A stretch of 64,000 nt of DNA from Filobasidium wieringae (taxonomy: Eukaryota; Basidiomycota; Tremellomycetes; Filobasidiales; Filobasidiaceae). Within the stretch, counting starts at the first letter, position 1; every line of letters begins with the position of its first letter. Below, in pieces: positions 62,742 through 64,000 of the stretch. The notes beneath the pieces are model-generated. The model searched no databases. It had not been told where the DNA came from and saw nothing but the letters and a program-made list of their open reading frames with translations. The position numbers and the translations under genes are program-made. The stretch is from positions 496,001-560,000 of the forward strand of contig BCIV01000010.1 of NCBI GenBank assembly GCA_001600055.1. Reading direction: 5' to 3'.

Positions 62742-64000
<1,259 letters not shown>

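Overview
The window reads as a compact nuclear genome of a basidiomycete fungus. Most genes are broken by many 45-70 nt GT-AG introns, often with a CTAAC-type branch site. The conserved proteins look fungal: inositol phosphorylceramide synthase, a YOL098C-type M16 peptidase, a Grr1-like F-box/LRR protein and a DUF7704 membrane protein. Gene style and intron size suggest Tremellomycetes, but that placement is inference. No ribosomal RNA, convincing tRNA or CRISPR array was seen.

Left arm (1-43.15 kb) is housekeeping sequence with short intergenic gaps. In order: WDR70 (partial, -), a MYST acetyltransferase with double PHD finger (+), an M16 metallopeptidase (+), IMP4 (-), PIH1 (-), SEN34 (+), an NFKBIL1-like protein (-), two serine-rich unknown proteins (+), a PHD-finger protein (+), a DUF7704 membrane protein (+), SPO11 (+), AUR1/IPC1 (+), CIA2 (+), SEC4 (-), VPS27 (-), RPB1 (+) and an unknown coiled-coil protein (-). 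The genes cover transcription (RPB1, MYST), ribosome and tRNA maturation (IMP4, PIH1/R2TP, SEN34), vesicle traffic (SEC4, VPS27), sphingolipid synthesis, Fe-S assembly and meiosis. They do not form one pathway.

Middle (43.3-55.5 kb) is a nest of mobile DNA. It starts with a foldback/MITE-like element (about 43321-43615). Next is a 6.1-kb hAT transposon (44291-50433) with terminal inverted repeats, near-identical 8-bp flanking repeats and a decayed transposase on the minus strand. A solo LTR with a 5-bp target duplication sits inside one of its introns. Then comes a 5'- and 3'-truncated Ty1/copia element, itself split by a second copy of the same solo LTR. A 100-N assembly gap in it is flanked by a 344-bp exact duplication. 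Its 3' end is cut by a hAT-like non-autonomous element made mostly of TTGAAC-type motifs.

Right arm (56-64 kb) returns to ordinary genes: a GRR1-like F-box/LRR protein (+), JJJ1 (+), a NOP6-like RRM protein (-) and SRP54 (+, cut by the window end).

The most notable signals are three. The RPB1 C-terminal domain is unusually intron-dense, with one-heptad 21-nt exons, a 12-nt microexon and many Phe-for-Tyr heptads. The hAT element carries its subterminal-type repeats inside the transposase introns. IMP4 has an intron directly after the start codon.
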